DNA of 64,000 bases, taken from assembly GCF_014192095.1 (NCBI RefSeq), contig NZ_JACHXN010000019.1, forward strand, positions 56,412-120,411. The letters are read 5' to 3'. The position numbers and the translations under genes are program-made. Positions 1 to 11,896 of this stretch are shown here, in pieces. The DNA is from Phyllobacterium trifolii. Lineage in GTDB: Bacteria > Pseudomonadota > Alphaproteobacteria > Rhizobiales > Rhizobiaceae. Numbering within the stretch: the stretch's first letter is position 1; every line of letters starts with the position of its first letter. The notes under the pieces are model-generated. The model saw only the letters and a list, made by a program, of their open reading frames with translations. It did no database searches and was not told the DNA's origin.

Positions 1-2740
1 TGACGCCGTTACCGCCGAGGGCAGCGCTGATTTCCACCGAAACAGGCCCGGTTGCCCCGCTCTGGTCACCATCGACATAGAGCCCGCCCGCACTGACCCT
101 CGTTGGGCCAGTGTAGGCGTTGTTGCCGGACAGTATCAGCGCAGCGCTACCTGTCTTGGTGAAGCCGCCCGTGCCGCTGACCAAACCTGACAGCGTCAGA
201 TCGGCGTCGGTCTCGAAGGTACCGCCGCCAGCTTGGAGCGTCACGCCGCGACCGGAAGCAAAAGCGGCTGTATTGTGCAGTGTGCCACCGTCAAGGTTGA
301 ACCCGCCGGCCGCATCGCCCAGATTCCCGTCGCTCGCCACCTGCAGCGTGCCAGCGTTAACGCGGGTGCCGCCGGTATAGCTGTTGGCGCCCGTAAGCAC
401 GAGCGTTCCGAGGTCGGACTTCACCAACTGCGAGCTGCCCTCAAGAACGGACCCGACGGTTGCGATATAGCCTGCGCCCGGCAACGTCCCGTCGCCGACC
501 CGGATGGTCGACTGCGGCCCGATCAGGGTGATGTTGTCCCCCTGGATGAGATAGCCGCCAGTGGCGAACTGCATGCCAGAGGCCTGCACCTGGCCGCTGG
601 TGTTGTCGACCTCGACCGTTCCCGCCGCGCCGGCAAAGATTGGAAAGCTGCCGTTGGAGAAGGCTGCATTGATATCGCCAGTCTCATCGGACCAGTTGTC
701 GTCGCTGGCGGCACGCCAGACACCATTGCCGCCATCGACCAGAAAGTTGTCCTTCGGCCCGGCATCACCGTCCCAGAAGTTGAGCGTCATGGCGCTGATG
801 TCGACCAGGTTCACCTGGCCGTCGACTGAGGTCTGCACCACGTAATTAGGAGAGCTCTCCGCGAGCCCCAGATTGGTCAGCGTCCCGTCATAGCTGATCA
901 CGCGGTAGATGCCCGGCCCGAAATTCCCGCCCGCGGTCTCGGCAACGTTCAGCTGCCCATCAAGCAGAAGATCGCCATGAACGACGGTCAGGTCGTTATA
1001 GGCTCCGCCGGCGACGCCTGCCTGGCCGAAATTGTAATTGAGCGTTGCCAGCGCACCGAGCGCCAGGTCGCCATTGATCGTCAGCGTCCCCGGCGTTGAC
1101 CCGAGTTCGCCCGGGTTTAGCGCGCCGTTGTCAAAAACGGCAACATTGCCGCCGACTGTGCCGGTACCTCCAAGCACTCCGCCGGCTTCGACGGTGGTTG
1201 TGCCTGTCGCGGCCGATTGGTCGCCATCGATGATGAGAGTACCCTCGCGGACGTCCGTCGCACCACTGTAGCTGTTATTGGCGGCCAGGATCGTGACGCC
1301 GCTGCCGATCTGTTCGAGCGTGCCGGTGCCTGAGATCAAGCCGGCAAAAGTGTAGCTGTCATTCCGATCGAAGGCGAGCGTGCCATCATTGACCACGTCG
1401 CCGGTAATCGAGCCCGATGCCCCGCCGTTGCCAAGCTTTAGCATCCCGGACTCGATCATCGTACCGCCGGCATAACTGTTTGTATTTGTGAGCGTCAGGA
1501 CACCGCCGCCGTCCTTGGTGAGCCCACCCGCTCCGCTGACCGTGTTTGCCAGCGTCAGCGCTGTCCCATTGTCCGTGTCGAAGGTCCCGCCGCCGGCATT
1601 GAGGGTTACGTTGCGCGCGGCGGTGAAGGTGGCGGTGCTGTGCAGCGTGCCGCCATTGAAGGTGAGCGGGCCGCTCGCATTGCCGAGATTGGCGTTGGCC
1701 GAGACCTCGACCGTGCCAGCGTTGACGATGGTGCCACCAGCGTAAGTGTTGGCACCGTTCAGCACCAGCGTGCCGGTGCCCGACTTGGTTAGCACGCCCG
1801 TGCCGCCGACCGCGCCGTTCAGGGTGAGATCAGCGAAGGTCTCGAAGTTACCGCCGCCGGCGTTGAGCGTTACGCCACGGCCTGAAGTGAAGGCCGCTGT
1901 GTTGCGCAACGTGGCACCGCCGAAAATCAGCGCACCCGTTGTATCGCCGAGGTTCGAATCACTCGAGACCTGAAGCGTACCATCATCGATAAAGGTGCCG
2001 CCCGTGTAGGTGTTGGTGCCGCCAAGCACCAGCGTGCCGAGATCGGACTTCACCAGCTGTGTGTTACCGGTCAGGTTGGCATCAATCGTCGCGACATAGG
2101 CCGCACCTGCCCCCGAGCCGTCGCCCACACGCACTGTCGATTGCGGGCCAACGAGAGTAATGTCATCTCCCTGCACCAGATACCCGCCGGTGGCGAATTG
2201 CATGCCCGCGGCCTGCACCAGGCCGTTCGTGTCATCGACGGTCACCGCGCCGGCAGCGCCAGCAAAGATGGCGAAGCTGGCATTGGCGAAGGGCGCTGCA
2301 AAGACGCCGGTGTCATCGGTCCAGTTCTGGTCGCCTGCCGCCCGCCAGGTGCCGCTGCCGCCATTGACGATGCTGTTGGAATGCGGCCCGGCTTCGCCGT
2401 CCCAGTAGCTCAAGGTCAGGCCCGCCGAATTGACCAGATTGACCTGGTTGGCGATCGAGGTCTGGACGAAATAGTCGGGCGACGCAACGTTGAGCCCGTT
2501 ATTGGTAAGCGCACCGCCGTAGTTCATGACGCGATAGAGGCCCGGGCCGAGCGTGCCGCCAGGCGTCTGCGTGATGTTCAGCGTGCCGTCGAGCGTCAGA
2601 TTGCCGCCGACATTGATAAGGTCGTTGAACGCGCCGCCGGTCACATTAGCCTGGCCGAAATTGTAGTTGAGAGTCGAATTGTTGTTGAGCGCCAGACTGC
2701 CGTTGATCGTCAGGGATCCGGCGGCATTGCCGACGCCGCC
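1..2740 (-). repeat. Tandem long repeat inside the autotransporter, period 1,629 bp
   Basis: Two consecutive stretches of the passenger are diverged copies of one unit. Aligned landmarks (SP[DN]Y-VQTS, then a WDG-AGP block, then W-RAA-D-NW and G-YL-QGD-ITL-GPQST) occur with their Ser codon at 2482 and again at 853. The offset is 1,629 bp, exactly 543 codons. The second copy is cut by the window edge. The upstream part of the unit (L-YNFGQA, then GPG-YRV) also repeats. The copies differ at many positions, so this is an old in-frame duplication rather than a recent one. Confidence 0.8.
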
Positions 2741-5700
2741 AGGATTGATGGCGCCGCCGTCGGCAACCGTGACACTACCGCCGATGATGCCGATGCCGCC
2801 CAGCGTGGCGCCGATACCGACCGAGGTCGGCCCGGTCGCGGCCGACTGGTTGCCGTTGACAAGCAGCGTGCCGGCATTGACGTTGGTCGCGCCGGTGTAG
2901 CTGTTGGTGCCGGTGAGCGTCGTCACCCCGGTGCCCAGCTTGTTCACCACACCGCTGCCCGAGATCGCACCGGCAAAAGTGTAGGCGCTGTCGAGGTTGA
3001 AGGCGAGCGTGGCGTTGTTCGCCACACTTGGCGTCGTCAGTGCGCCGACCGTGGCGCCATTGCCGACCTGCAGCGTGCCGGCCTGGATTGTCGTGCCGGT
3101 GCTGTAGCTGTGATTGCCAGCCAGGATCAGCGCGCCCGCGCCCTGCTTGTCCAGACTCTCGAAGCTTGTAACGTTGGCGCCGTCGAGGGTACGCCCTGCC
3201 GCGGTCACCACTTGCAGCCTGTCGCCCGTGCCTGTCTCGCCGCCGGTGCCGGCATTGACACCGGTGCCGCCGAATACGGCGGTGTCATTGAGCAAAAGCG
3301 TGTCGTTTCCGGCGCCGAGGTTCAGCGTGGCGGCGCCCGTGTTGAGGGTGCCACCCACATTGACGACATCGTTGCCGCCACCGAGGTCACCATTGGCCCG
3401 CAACGTGCCACCCGCATTGACGTTGATCGTGCTCGCACCGGCGTCGCCCGTAATCGTGGACGTGGCAGCAGTGGGCCCCTGCACCGTACCATTCACCGTC
3501 AGCGTGCCGGCACCGTTCATGGCGATGGTCGAGGTGGTCAGGCCGCCGTTCACCTGCAGTGTGCCGGCACTGATGCTGGTCGCGCCGATGGCGTTGCCTG
3601 CCGCGGTGAGCACGGTTGTTCCGGTGCCGACCTGCGCAATGCTGCCGGGGCCGCTCAGCGTTCCCGTGAAGTTGAAAGAGTCGCTGCGATTGAACGACAG
3701 CGTCGAGGTCGGGGAATTGACGATCACGTTGCCAGCACCGGCATTGCCTGATGTGCCACCATTGCCGATCATCAGATTGCCATTGTTGATAACGGTGTTG
3801 CCGGTGAAGGTGTTGTTGCCAGTCAGCACCCAGGTGCCGGTGTCGTTCTTGGCCAGCGTTGTGACGCCAGCGCCGGCATTGCCGATCGATCCGGCGAGCG
3901 TGTTGTTGCCTGTGTTGGTGCCTCCGAGCGCGATCGTGCGCGCCTGGTTGGTGCCCGCCAGGGTCACCGGTCCCGTGTCGGTGAAGACCACTGCGCCAGT
4001 GCCTGACGATTCGACGAAGGTGGTGCCAGCCGAAAGTGTGAACAACCGGTTGGTGGTATCGCCCGCGCCGGAGTAGCGTAGTGTCGAGCCATTGCCGATC
4101 ACCAGATTGGACGCCGCGGCCGACGACCCACCGATGCTGCTCGCGATACCGCCATTGGAGAGCTTGTCGACTCCGAGCACGCCGCCATTAATGGTGGTGG
4201 CGCCGGTATAGGTGCTGTTCGCGTTGTTGAGAATCCAGGTGCCGGGACCGTCCTTGGAGAGTGATGTCACGCCCGTCCCATTGTTGGTCATCTGTGCGGC
4301 CAGGCTGTTATTGCCGGTATTGGTACCGCCGAGCGTGAGCGTCTGACTGGTGTTGGGAGTAGAGAACCCGATCGGCCCGGTGCCGGTAAACGCGATCGCC
4401 CCTGTACCGGAAGCCTCCAGCCTGTTTGCAGCTGAGCCCCCGAGCGTGAACAGGCGATTGGTGCTGCCAGCCGCGCCGGTGTAGAGCAGGGTTCCGCCAT
4501 TGAGGACCAGATTGCTTGCGCTGGCGCTGGAAGCGCCAATCGCACTGTTGCTGCCGCCGTTGGCCAGGCATGAAACCCCGAGTACGCCGCCATTGATTGT
4601 GGTGCGGCCGGTATAGCTGCTGTTACAACCCGTGAGAGCTTGGGTGTAGCCCCCATTCTTGATGAGGCCGCCGCTGCCGCTGATAGCGCCGGCGTAGCCG
4701 GCGGCTCCGGAAGCGCCGTTCAGCGTCAGCGTTGCCGTGCGGAGTGTAATGTTGCCCCCGAGCGGACCACCACCATTTAGAGAGCCGACGCTGTTGCTGA
4801 AGTCGGCAAGATCTAATGTGACACCAGCGGCGTTTGCGAGCGTGACCGGTCCCGTCCAGAAGGCATTGATCCTGCCGGCGCGCAAGATGCCGCCGGTGAC
4901 CGACGTTCCGCCAGTGTAGCTGTTAACACCGGACAGGACGAGCGTACCCGCGCCGTCTTTCCGAACGATTCCCGCCCCTACGACCGCGCCTCTGAATTCA
5001 AGCACGGTGGCGGCATTGGCGACGTTGATGGCGCCGGTTGCGGCGGTCGTGAATCCGCGATCGATACTCGTGCTGTCGCCGGTATAGGTGAGAACGCTGT
5101 TGTTCAGGACGAGATTGGCGGACGCGCTGCCCGATGCGCCGATGCCGCTGGCAAGCCCGCCATTGGCGAGGCAATTCACGGACAGGGCCGCGCCGACAAG
5201 CGACGTTGCGCCGGTGTAATTGTTGTTACAGCCGAGCATCACCTGGGTGCCGCCACCGCTGCGGGTGAAGCCGCCGCTGCCGCTGATCGTGCCGGTAAAG
5301 GTACCGTTGATGCCGCCTGCGGTCAGCGTGGCCGAACCCAGGATGACGTTACCGCCGCCATTGAGCGCGCCGACGGTGTTGGCAAAACCGGCAAGATCCA
5401 ACGTCGCGCCTGTGGCGACATCCATCAGCGCGGTCTGATTGCCGAAGGCCTGAACGGAGCCGGCGCGCAGCGTGCCGGCACTGACCGTCGTTCCACCCTG
5501 ATAGAGATTGGTACCGGACAGCACCAGCGTGCCGTCGCCTTGCTTGACCAGGCCGCCGGCGCCTGTCGCCACGCCGCTCATCGTCAGCGCGGTCGCAGCG
5601 TTACTGACATCGATCCGGCCATTGCCCGTTCCCAGCGTGAAGCCGCGATCGGTGCTGGCCGTTCCGCCGGTATATTGCAGTCCGCCCGTGCTCTGGAGCA

Positions 5701-8700
5701 CGAGGTTCGTGGAATCCGCAGTCGACGCGCCGAGGCCGCTCGCCACGCCGCCGTTTGCCAGCGTATTGACCGAGAGGGTGCCTGCCGACACAGTCGTGAC
5801 GCCCGGTAAAAATATTGGCGGCGTTCGCCAGCGTCAGCGTGCCCGCGCCGGACTTGATCAGGCTGGCGTCATCGGAGCCGACGACCACACCGCCGAAGCT
5901 CAGGTTGGCGCTGCTGTTGTTGACCTGGATCGTTCGGGATGGACCGCCGTTCGTAAGCGTGAAGCCGCGATCGGTCGTCCCCGCACCTATACCTGTATAT
6001 TCCAGCGTGCCGCTCTCGATCACCAGATTCGCGGAATCCGCCGTCGAGGCGCCGATACTGCTTGCAACGCCGGCATTGGCGACGCTGGCAATGGCGAGCG
6101 TGCCGCCGCTGAGCGTCGTTCCGCCGGTGTAGGTGTTGGCACCGGTCAGCGCGACTTTACCGGTGCCGCCCTTGATGAAGCTGGTGGCGCCGCCATTGTT
6201 GACGATCGTCGATGCGATCGTGAACGTGCCGGTGCCCGTACCGTTGTGGAGGACGCCGAAGGGGCTGCCGCCGGCGCCGCCGGTGAGCGTTCCGCCAGTG
6301 ATCGTCTGGCTGGCATTGCCAACGCTGGAAGCGACTATGATCGTGCCGCCCACGCCGAGCGTGTTGCCGCCGCCAATGGTGACCGTGGAATTGGTCGCGG
6401 CGGTATATTTGAGGCCGCCGAGCTGCACGTTGCCGGTGACGGTGTTGAAGAAAGCGGTATTGGCCGCCCCTCCGGCGTCACTGACGACATCTCCGGTCAG
6501 CCAGGTGCTCGCATCGTCTTTGTTCGCATAGCTAGTGAAAGCGGTGATGGTGCCCGCTAGCACTTGCGCATAGTCCATGCCATTGACTGTTGCCCACCCA
6601 AGGGCTCCGTCGCCATTGGTCGTGGTGATCGCGCCGCTGGCGGGCAGCGTGAAATCCATCAGGCCGCCCGAGTGCGTGAGCGCGCCAAGGTTCAGCGTCA
6701 TGCTGCCGCCGGCGCCCGAAGTCGCAGTGATGCGGTTGTTGCCAGCGGTCACGTTCAGTCCGTTGAAGGTCTGGCTGTTCGCCACGCCCGCACCGGTGAC
6801 GGTGAGCGTGCCCCCGGCCATGTTCAGTGTAGACGTGCCCGAGAGGATGTTGTTGGCCGGTGCTCCGGCCGCCGCGAAATTCAGCCCCAGCGTGCCGCCG
6901 TTGATCGTCGTGGCGCCAGTATAGTTGTTTTGCCCGATGAGCGTAAGCGTGCCGGTGCCCCGCTTCACGAGGCTGCCGTTGCCGGTGATACTGCCGCCAT
7001 AAGTCGTGCTGGCGGCGCCGTTGACCGTCAGGTCGCCGCCGTTCAGCGCCACGCTGCCGCCGGTCCCCGCAAGCGAGGTAATAGTGATATCGTAGGTGTT
7101 GAGATCGAGCGTGCCGCCATTGACGGTCACAGCGTTGGGTGCGCCAAAGGCCTGATCGCTGCCGGCCTGCAGGGTGCCGCCCATGACGGTGGTCGCCCCG
7201 TTATAGGTGTTGGCCCCGCTGAGCAGCCAGACATTCCCCGCGGCGCCGTTCATGATCACGCCGCCATTGCCGGAAATCACGCCCGACAATGTGTTGTTGC
7301 CCGCAAAGCTGCCGCCAAGGGTGAGGCTGTCGGCCGGGGCTGCGGCATTGAATGCCACTGTGCCACTGAGGGCGAACGCGCCGGTACCGTCGTTGAGGAC
7401 ACTGTTGGCGCCGTTGAGCCACAGCCCGCGATTGGTGCCGCCGCCCGTGCCGGTATAGGCGAGCGCGCCGTTGGCGAGCGAGATTGTCGCGGCACCGGCA
7501 CCCGTTCCCAGTGAACTGGCGGTGCCTTAGTTGGCCAACGAGTTCGCCCTTACGGTAACGCTCTGGATCGTGACGGCGCCACCAAAGGTGTTGGCACTAT
7601 TCAATGTAATGTTGCGGTTTGTCCCGCCGCCCATGAATACGAACGGTCGAGCTGGAAGGTTGCTGCTGATGACGCCCAGCAGCGCCAAATCTGCGGTCTG
7701 CGCATCCAAAATGACGGACGCTGCATACCCTCCTCCTGCGGTTATGTCTCCAGTTACCGTTAGCGTGCCGCTTCCCTGATTTCTCAGAGCGGAGGAGCCG
7801 GTGAAGGGCGCCATGCTCCAGCCACGGTTTGATGTATCGCCGCTACCGATATAGATGGCGGAAGCGTTGCGGACGTAAACTGCGCCGTTGGCCGCCGTGG
7901 TCGCCGCTCCCAGGGCGCTCGCCTCGCCAAGATTGCGGATCGATGTAAAGATCAAGTGGGAGCCATCGGTACCTACCGGACCGGTGAAATCGTTGGTGTC
8001 GTCGCTCAGCGTTGTCTGCGCGACCAGGGAAAAGCCGCCGGTCCCAGTGATGTGGGCAGAGCCGACACCCCCACCAATGTAGGAGGAGCCGGAGAGCAGT
8101 GTGACAACGCGACTGCTGGCCAGCGCGCCGGTGCTCTGCAGGGCTGCCCCCGAAGACAGATTGATGGTGTTGCTCGCGGCGCCGAGCGACGAATCGCCGC
8201 TGACGTTCAGGGTCCCCCCGGTGACGTTGATGCCGCCGGCGAAGGTGTTGGCACCGGTGAGGTTCAGGGCGGCTGCGCCCGCCTTGGTCAGCCCCGCGCT
8301 CCCGGCTATCATCGAGTTGACCGTGGCGGTGCCGTTGGTGGTGATCGTCGGTGTCGCGCCTCCGAGCGTCAGGGTGCTTCCGGTGAGTGTATATGTCGTG
8401 CTGGTATCAAAGGTCAGGTTGTGGACAGTGATCGGCACTCCCAGGTTCACCGTGCCGGCGGCGGCCCCGCCGAAGAAGGCGTCGTCCAGTGCGCCATTGC
8501 TCCAGGCGCCATAGGGGCCGCTGACGCCATCCCCGTTGGGGCTCCAGAAAGACGAGCTTGTATCCCATGTGCCCGTACCGCCGCGGTTGGCTGCGGTGCC
8601 GTTAGGATCCCAATATCTGTCGGCAGCACTCGCCGAACTTGCCGCAAGAGCCAGAAGCATTGCGGCCGGCAGAAGCCGGGCGCTCCACCTGCGTGCGACA

Positions 8701-8882
8701 GACGAGACAAGGTGCGCCACGTTCGGCGCAAAGCTGGCGGCCTCGCCCTTGGACTTGGTCATGCGACCACCGCGCATGACGCGCCAGTCGAAGGCCGGGG
8801 CATTCGAGCGTCCTGCCGATGCGCCTAGCCCGTTCGTGCGAGCCTGTGTTTCACTTTTCTTGTTCTGCCGAATTTTACACAT
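1..8882 (-). pseudogene. Giant autotransporter adhesin passenger (beta-strand repeats), interrupted, 3' end outside window
   Basis: On the minus strand this reads as a very long secreted protein of Gly/Thr/Asn-rich repeats of the type L-x-G-x-N-x-Y-x-G-x-T-x-I/V-x-x-G-T-L, the autotransporter-associated beta-strand (PATR) repeat of type V adhesins that fold as a beta-helix. An extended signal peptide precedes an Ala-rich hydrophobic segment ending in SASA, followed by the mature ADRYWDPNG. I chose the start at 8882 because AGAGG lies just upstream; 8762, 8777 and 8930 (GTG) are alternatives. The frame is interrupted by TAA at 7527-7529 and continues in the same frame. An extra base in the run at 5812-5814 then shifts it, and the second frame stays open to position 1. 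The translocator barrel would lie beyond the left edge. Two lesions suggest a decayed gene, although sequencing error cannot be excluded for the frameshift. Confidence 0.88.
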
Positions 8883-8941
8883 GTCGCCTCTGAGGTCTCC
8901 CTTGGTCGTCGGGCATATAACCTTGAGCACAACGAGGCTGG

Positions 8942-9753
8942 TCGATTGTGATTAGTTCCACATGCGCAACGGTGTCTGAAACGCCGATCGCGGTGTCACC
9001 TGAAATGTTATTTGTGGATGAGGCGCAGTCGACATCGGCGTACAAAATAAATGTACCAGTTTCCCGTTTCGCGCCACGCCTCATGGTCGGTTGCGGGCGG
9101 ACGCTCATGATCGGGTTTCCACGACCAAGCCGACCCGCCAAAAGCGCTGACCGAAAAAGTTTAATTGAGCTTGCCGATGAAAGTATCCGATTGCCGTTGA
9201 AGAAAAATCCGGCAACAACTTATATGAGTCGGCGTACGACTTCATCGGATACGAGGTTCATGGGCTTTGGATCGTGGCTTTGGCGACCAAAACGACAGCG
9301 CCGATCGCCGCGACACACAGCAAGCTGAGTCAAATCTAGTGAAGTCCCGCCGCGACATAAGAACCCCCGATTCTCACTGTAAGGATTAGACCAAAATAAT
9401 ATGGGTATGCAACCAGAAATTGTATATTGGGGTCATTCGCCACTGTTCTCAGTTGAAGCCAACCATATTTACGGAATCGCGCTTGAAGGCGCCTCGTTCA
9501 GACGCCCCGAACACTGAAGCGTCCTGACCATTTGAGTATTGCATTTGGTTAACACTAAGATGACAAAAACTATCAGGTTTGGCTTGCCGATCAGCAACTA
9601 TTCCAAAGAGCTCACCCGGCTTAACTGCGCTAATGCAATTAATGGCTTCGATTTGGTCCTAAACATTTGCATTTGCCTCCGACGTACCAAATTGGCAATC
9701 GGCTATATGTCAGCATTCGATGCTGATTCACACATATCTTGCCAGACCCGAAC
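8942..9753. other. Intergenic region, no gene recognised
   Basis: About 800 bp between the autotransporter 5' end and the LysR gene. It is visibly richer in A/T than its flanks, and the frames open across it show no recognisable domain. It presumably holds the autotransporter promoter near 8,940-9,050, but I could not assign -35/-10 elements with confidence. Confidence 0.5.
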
Positions 9754-10653
9754 TCACCTTTCGGACCAGGTACCAATTAGCATATGGAGGAATCGCTCTG
9801 CAGCCGGCGACAAGGTCCCTCCGCGACGCCTCACCACGCCTATTGTTCTTGAAATTGCCGGATTGCGTATCGGGCGGCTGATGAGAAAAGGGTGTTCCCC
9901 TTGGGGCGTGGCCATCTGCGGCAGCACAGATATGCCGAGCCCGGCTTCGACAAGACCAAGGGACGTCGAAAGGTGCGTGACTTCATAGAACCATCGAAGC
10001 TTGATATTCGACTTCGCTAAAGCCGCATCGAGAAGTGTGCGGTTCGCACTTGACCGGTGAACCGTGATCAAATGGTAAGGTTCCAGGTCAGCCCACCCCA
10101 CTTCCTCTTTCTCCGCAAGCGGATGATCCTTCCGCGCCGCGAGAACGAACGGATCTTCGACAAGACGCTCGAACGTCAAATCTGGATCGGACGTACCCAT
10201 GATGTTGATGCCGAACTCCACCTCACCCCGCGCAACGGCCTGCAAACCCTCGGTCGCAGGCAAATCAAGGATACGGAAACGGATATTCGGATGTTCTTCA
10301 TTGAACTGCCGGATGACCGTCGGCAGGAAGTAAAACGCAGCTGTGGGAAGGCAGGCAATCGTGACCAGACCGCCCCGATTGACGCCGACATCGCGGACCG
10401 CAAACAGCGAACCGTCGAATTCTTCCAACATGCGGCGAACGAGTGGGAGTAATTCCGTCCCCAAAGCTGTCAAAGAGACGTGCCGTGTCGTCCGCTCCAG
10501 TAACGGAGCGCCGATCGCCATTTCCAGCTTCTGGATGCGCCGACTGAGCGCGGGCTGAGAGAGATTAAGCGCCTCGGCAGCCCGATGAAAACTCACCAGT
10601 TCCACGACACCCAAAAAGGCTCGCAGGTCAAGTATCTCACAATTGATGTTCAT
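9754..10653 (-). CDS. LysR-family transcriptional regulator
   Basis: A 299-residue one-component regulator of the usual LysR length. Residues about 5-64 form the winged helix-turn-helix, with the typical stretch AAEALNLSQPALSRRIQKLE followed by LLERTTR. The rest is the periplasmic-binding-protein-like effector domain. It is divergent from the PrpF-like gene at 10767 with a 113-bp gap, the classic arrangement for a LysR protein that activates the neighbouring catabolic operon and represses itself. By context it probably controls the isomerase and ABC importer to its right. The inducer cannot be deduced from the sequence. Confidence 0.93.
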   Translation of the reverse strand: MNINCEILDLRAFLGVVELVSFHRAAEALNLSQPALSRRIQKLEMAIGAPLLERTTRHVSLTALGTELLPLVRRMLEEFDGSLFAVRDVGVNRGGLVTIACLPTAAFYFLPTVIRQFNEEHPNIRFRILDLPATEGLQAVARGEVEFGINIMGTSDPDLTFERLVEDPFVLAARKDHPLAEKEEVGWADLEPYHLITVHRSSANRTLLDAALAKSNIKLRWFYEVTHLSTSLGLVEAGLGISVLPQMATPQGEHPFLISRPIRNPAISRTIGVVRRRGGTLSPAAERFLHMLIGTWSER

Positions 10654-10722
10654 AACACATCAATCCTCCGAATCTTCGCATTTCACATATCAATCACTTT
10701 ACCGCAAAAAGTGCAAGAAATC

Positions 10723-10738
10723 GACAGATTGATCTGTC
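10723..10738. promoter_or_regulatory. Palindromic operator candidate between LysR and prpF-like gene
   Basis: GACAGAT-TG-ATCTGTC is an inverted repeat with perfect 7-bp arms and a 2-bp centre. It lies in the divergent promoter region, 28 bp before the ATG at 10767. It is a plausible LysR (or downstream repression) site. Its closeness to the start codon fits an operator near the isomerase promoter better than a distal activation site. Confidence 0.5.
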
Positions 10739-10766
10739 AGGCGCATGAATAAAAGAGCGGCAAATC

Positions 10767-11849
10767 ATGAATGACCTCATTCGTATCCCCTGTGTCTTGA
10801 TGAGAGGCGGCACGTCCAAAGGCCCGTTTTTTCTGGCGTCGGACCTCCCTTCAGATCCGCGCCGACGCGACCAGATTCTGTTATCCGTAATGGGTTCCGG
10901 TCATCCGCTACAAATCGACGGCATCGGCGGCGGCAATCCCGTCACGAGCAAAGTCGCCATTGTTGGACCGGCGACTGTATTGGGGGCGGATGTCGATTAT
11001 CTCTTTGCCCAGGTGCGCATCGATCAGCAAATGGTCGACACATCGCCCAATTGCGGCAACATGCTCGCCGCTGTCGGTCCCTTCGCTATCGAAGCCGGCC
11101 TCGTCAAGGTAACCGGACCGATGACGCGGGTGCGGATATACAATGTGAATACGGGCAAGCTCATCGAGGCGGAGGTTCCAACGCCAGAGGGCCAAGTCGC
11201 CTATCTTGGCGATGCCTCGATTGACGGCGTTCCCGGCCACGCCGCGCCGATCGCCTTGACATTCATGGATGCCGCCGGTGCTCGTACTGGCAGGCTCTTC
11301 CCCACCGGACAGCCACGCGAGACGATCGACGGCATAGAGGTGACCTGTATCGATTGCGCCATGCCGATGATAATCCTTGAGGCCGCGGCCATCGGGGCAA
11401 GCGGTTATGAAACGGCGGCGGAGCTCAATGCAAACAGTGCTCTCCTCGAGCGTCTGGAAAAATTGAGGCTGCAGGCGGGCCAGCGTATGGGCATGGGCGA
11501 CGTAAGGACACAGGTTGCCCCGAAACCGGTACTGATCTCGAAGCCAAAAGCCGGCGGCGATCTGAATGTGCGCTATTTCATGCCGCATCAGTGTCATCCC
11601 TCGCTCGCCACGACAGGGGCCGTCGGCATTGCTACGGCCTGCATCAGCGACAACACCGTTGCGTCCAGACTGGTTGGCGGACGCAAGCCCCCGGTCGTTC
11701 TCGTTCTCGAACATCCAAGCGGACGCTTGGAGGTAAAGTTGGACTCCCGGGACGGCAAGACAGTCGCAGGCATTCTGCGTACGGCCCGCCGTCTGTTCGA
11801 GGGCCAGGTCTTTGCAAAACCTATCGCGCAAATGGTTTGCGCGGCATAA
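10767..11849 (+). CDS. PrpF-family isomerase (4-oxalomesaconate tautomerase / aconitate isomerase-like)
   Basis: A 360-residue protein of the PrpF family (diaminopimelate-epimerase-like fold), members of which isomerise unsaturated di- and tricarboxylates: 2-methylaconitate in propionate catabolism, or 4-oxalomesaconate in gallate/protocatechuate catabolism (GalD). The N-terminal R-G-G-T-S-K-G motif is present. Lys62 (in TSKVAIV) and Cys96 (in SPNCGNM) have the same spacing as the Lys/Cys acid-base pair described for PrpF. No acnD or prpC-like gene is nearby, so propionate metabolism is not supported; a substrate imported by the adjacent ABC system is more likely. It starts the LysR-divergent cluster and is followed 47 bp later by the solute-binding protein gene. 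Confidence 0.88.
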   Translation: MNDLIRIPCVLMRGGTSKGPFFLASDLPSDPRRRDQILLSVMGSGHPLQIDGIGGGNPVTSKVAIVGPATVLGADVDYLFAQVRIDQQMVDTSPNCGNMLAAVGPFAIEAGLVKVTGPMTRVRIYNVNTGKLIEAEVPTPEGQVAYLGDASIDGVPGHAAPIALTFMDAAGARTGRLFPTGQPRETIDGIEVTCIDCAMPMIILEAAAIGASGYETAAELNANSALLERLEKLRLQAGQRMGMGDVRTQVAPKPVLISKPKAGGDLNVRYFMPHQCHPSLATTGAVGIATACISDNTVASRLVGGRKPPVVLVLEHPSGRLEVKLDSRDGKTVAGILRTARRLFEGQVFAKPIAQMVCAA

Positions 11850-11896
11850 TTGAAAGCGGTGGCCGGGAGGGCGCTGCACATCAGGGAGGAAATACC

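Noticed and set aside
2141..3751. 536-codon plus-strand frame across the autotransporter
   Set aside because: It is a shadow of the GC-rich repeats read in antisense; the minus strand carries the recognisable beta-strand repeats.
5508..7514. Several long plus-strand frames over the autotransporter
   Set aside because: Same reason; their protein sequences lack any recognisable domain and are Arg/Ala/Pro-rich as expected for antisense of Gly/Thr repeats.
1..8882. Possible CRISPR or tandem-repeat array
   Set aside because: The repeats are coding, imperfect and multiples of three, with no regular identical repeat-spacer pattern.
8948..9328. 126-codon frame upstream of the autotransporter
   Set aside because: No domain, no ribosome-binding site, and a low-GC intergenic composition.
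10908..11879. 323-codon minus-strand frame over the PrpF-like gene
   Set aside because: Antisense of a clear enzyme with active-site residues on the plus strand.
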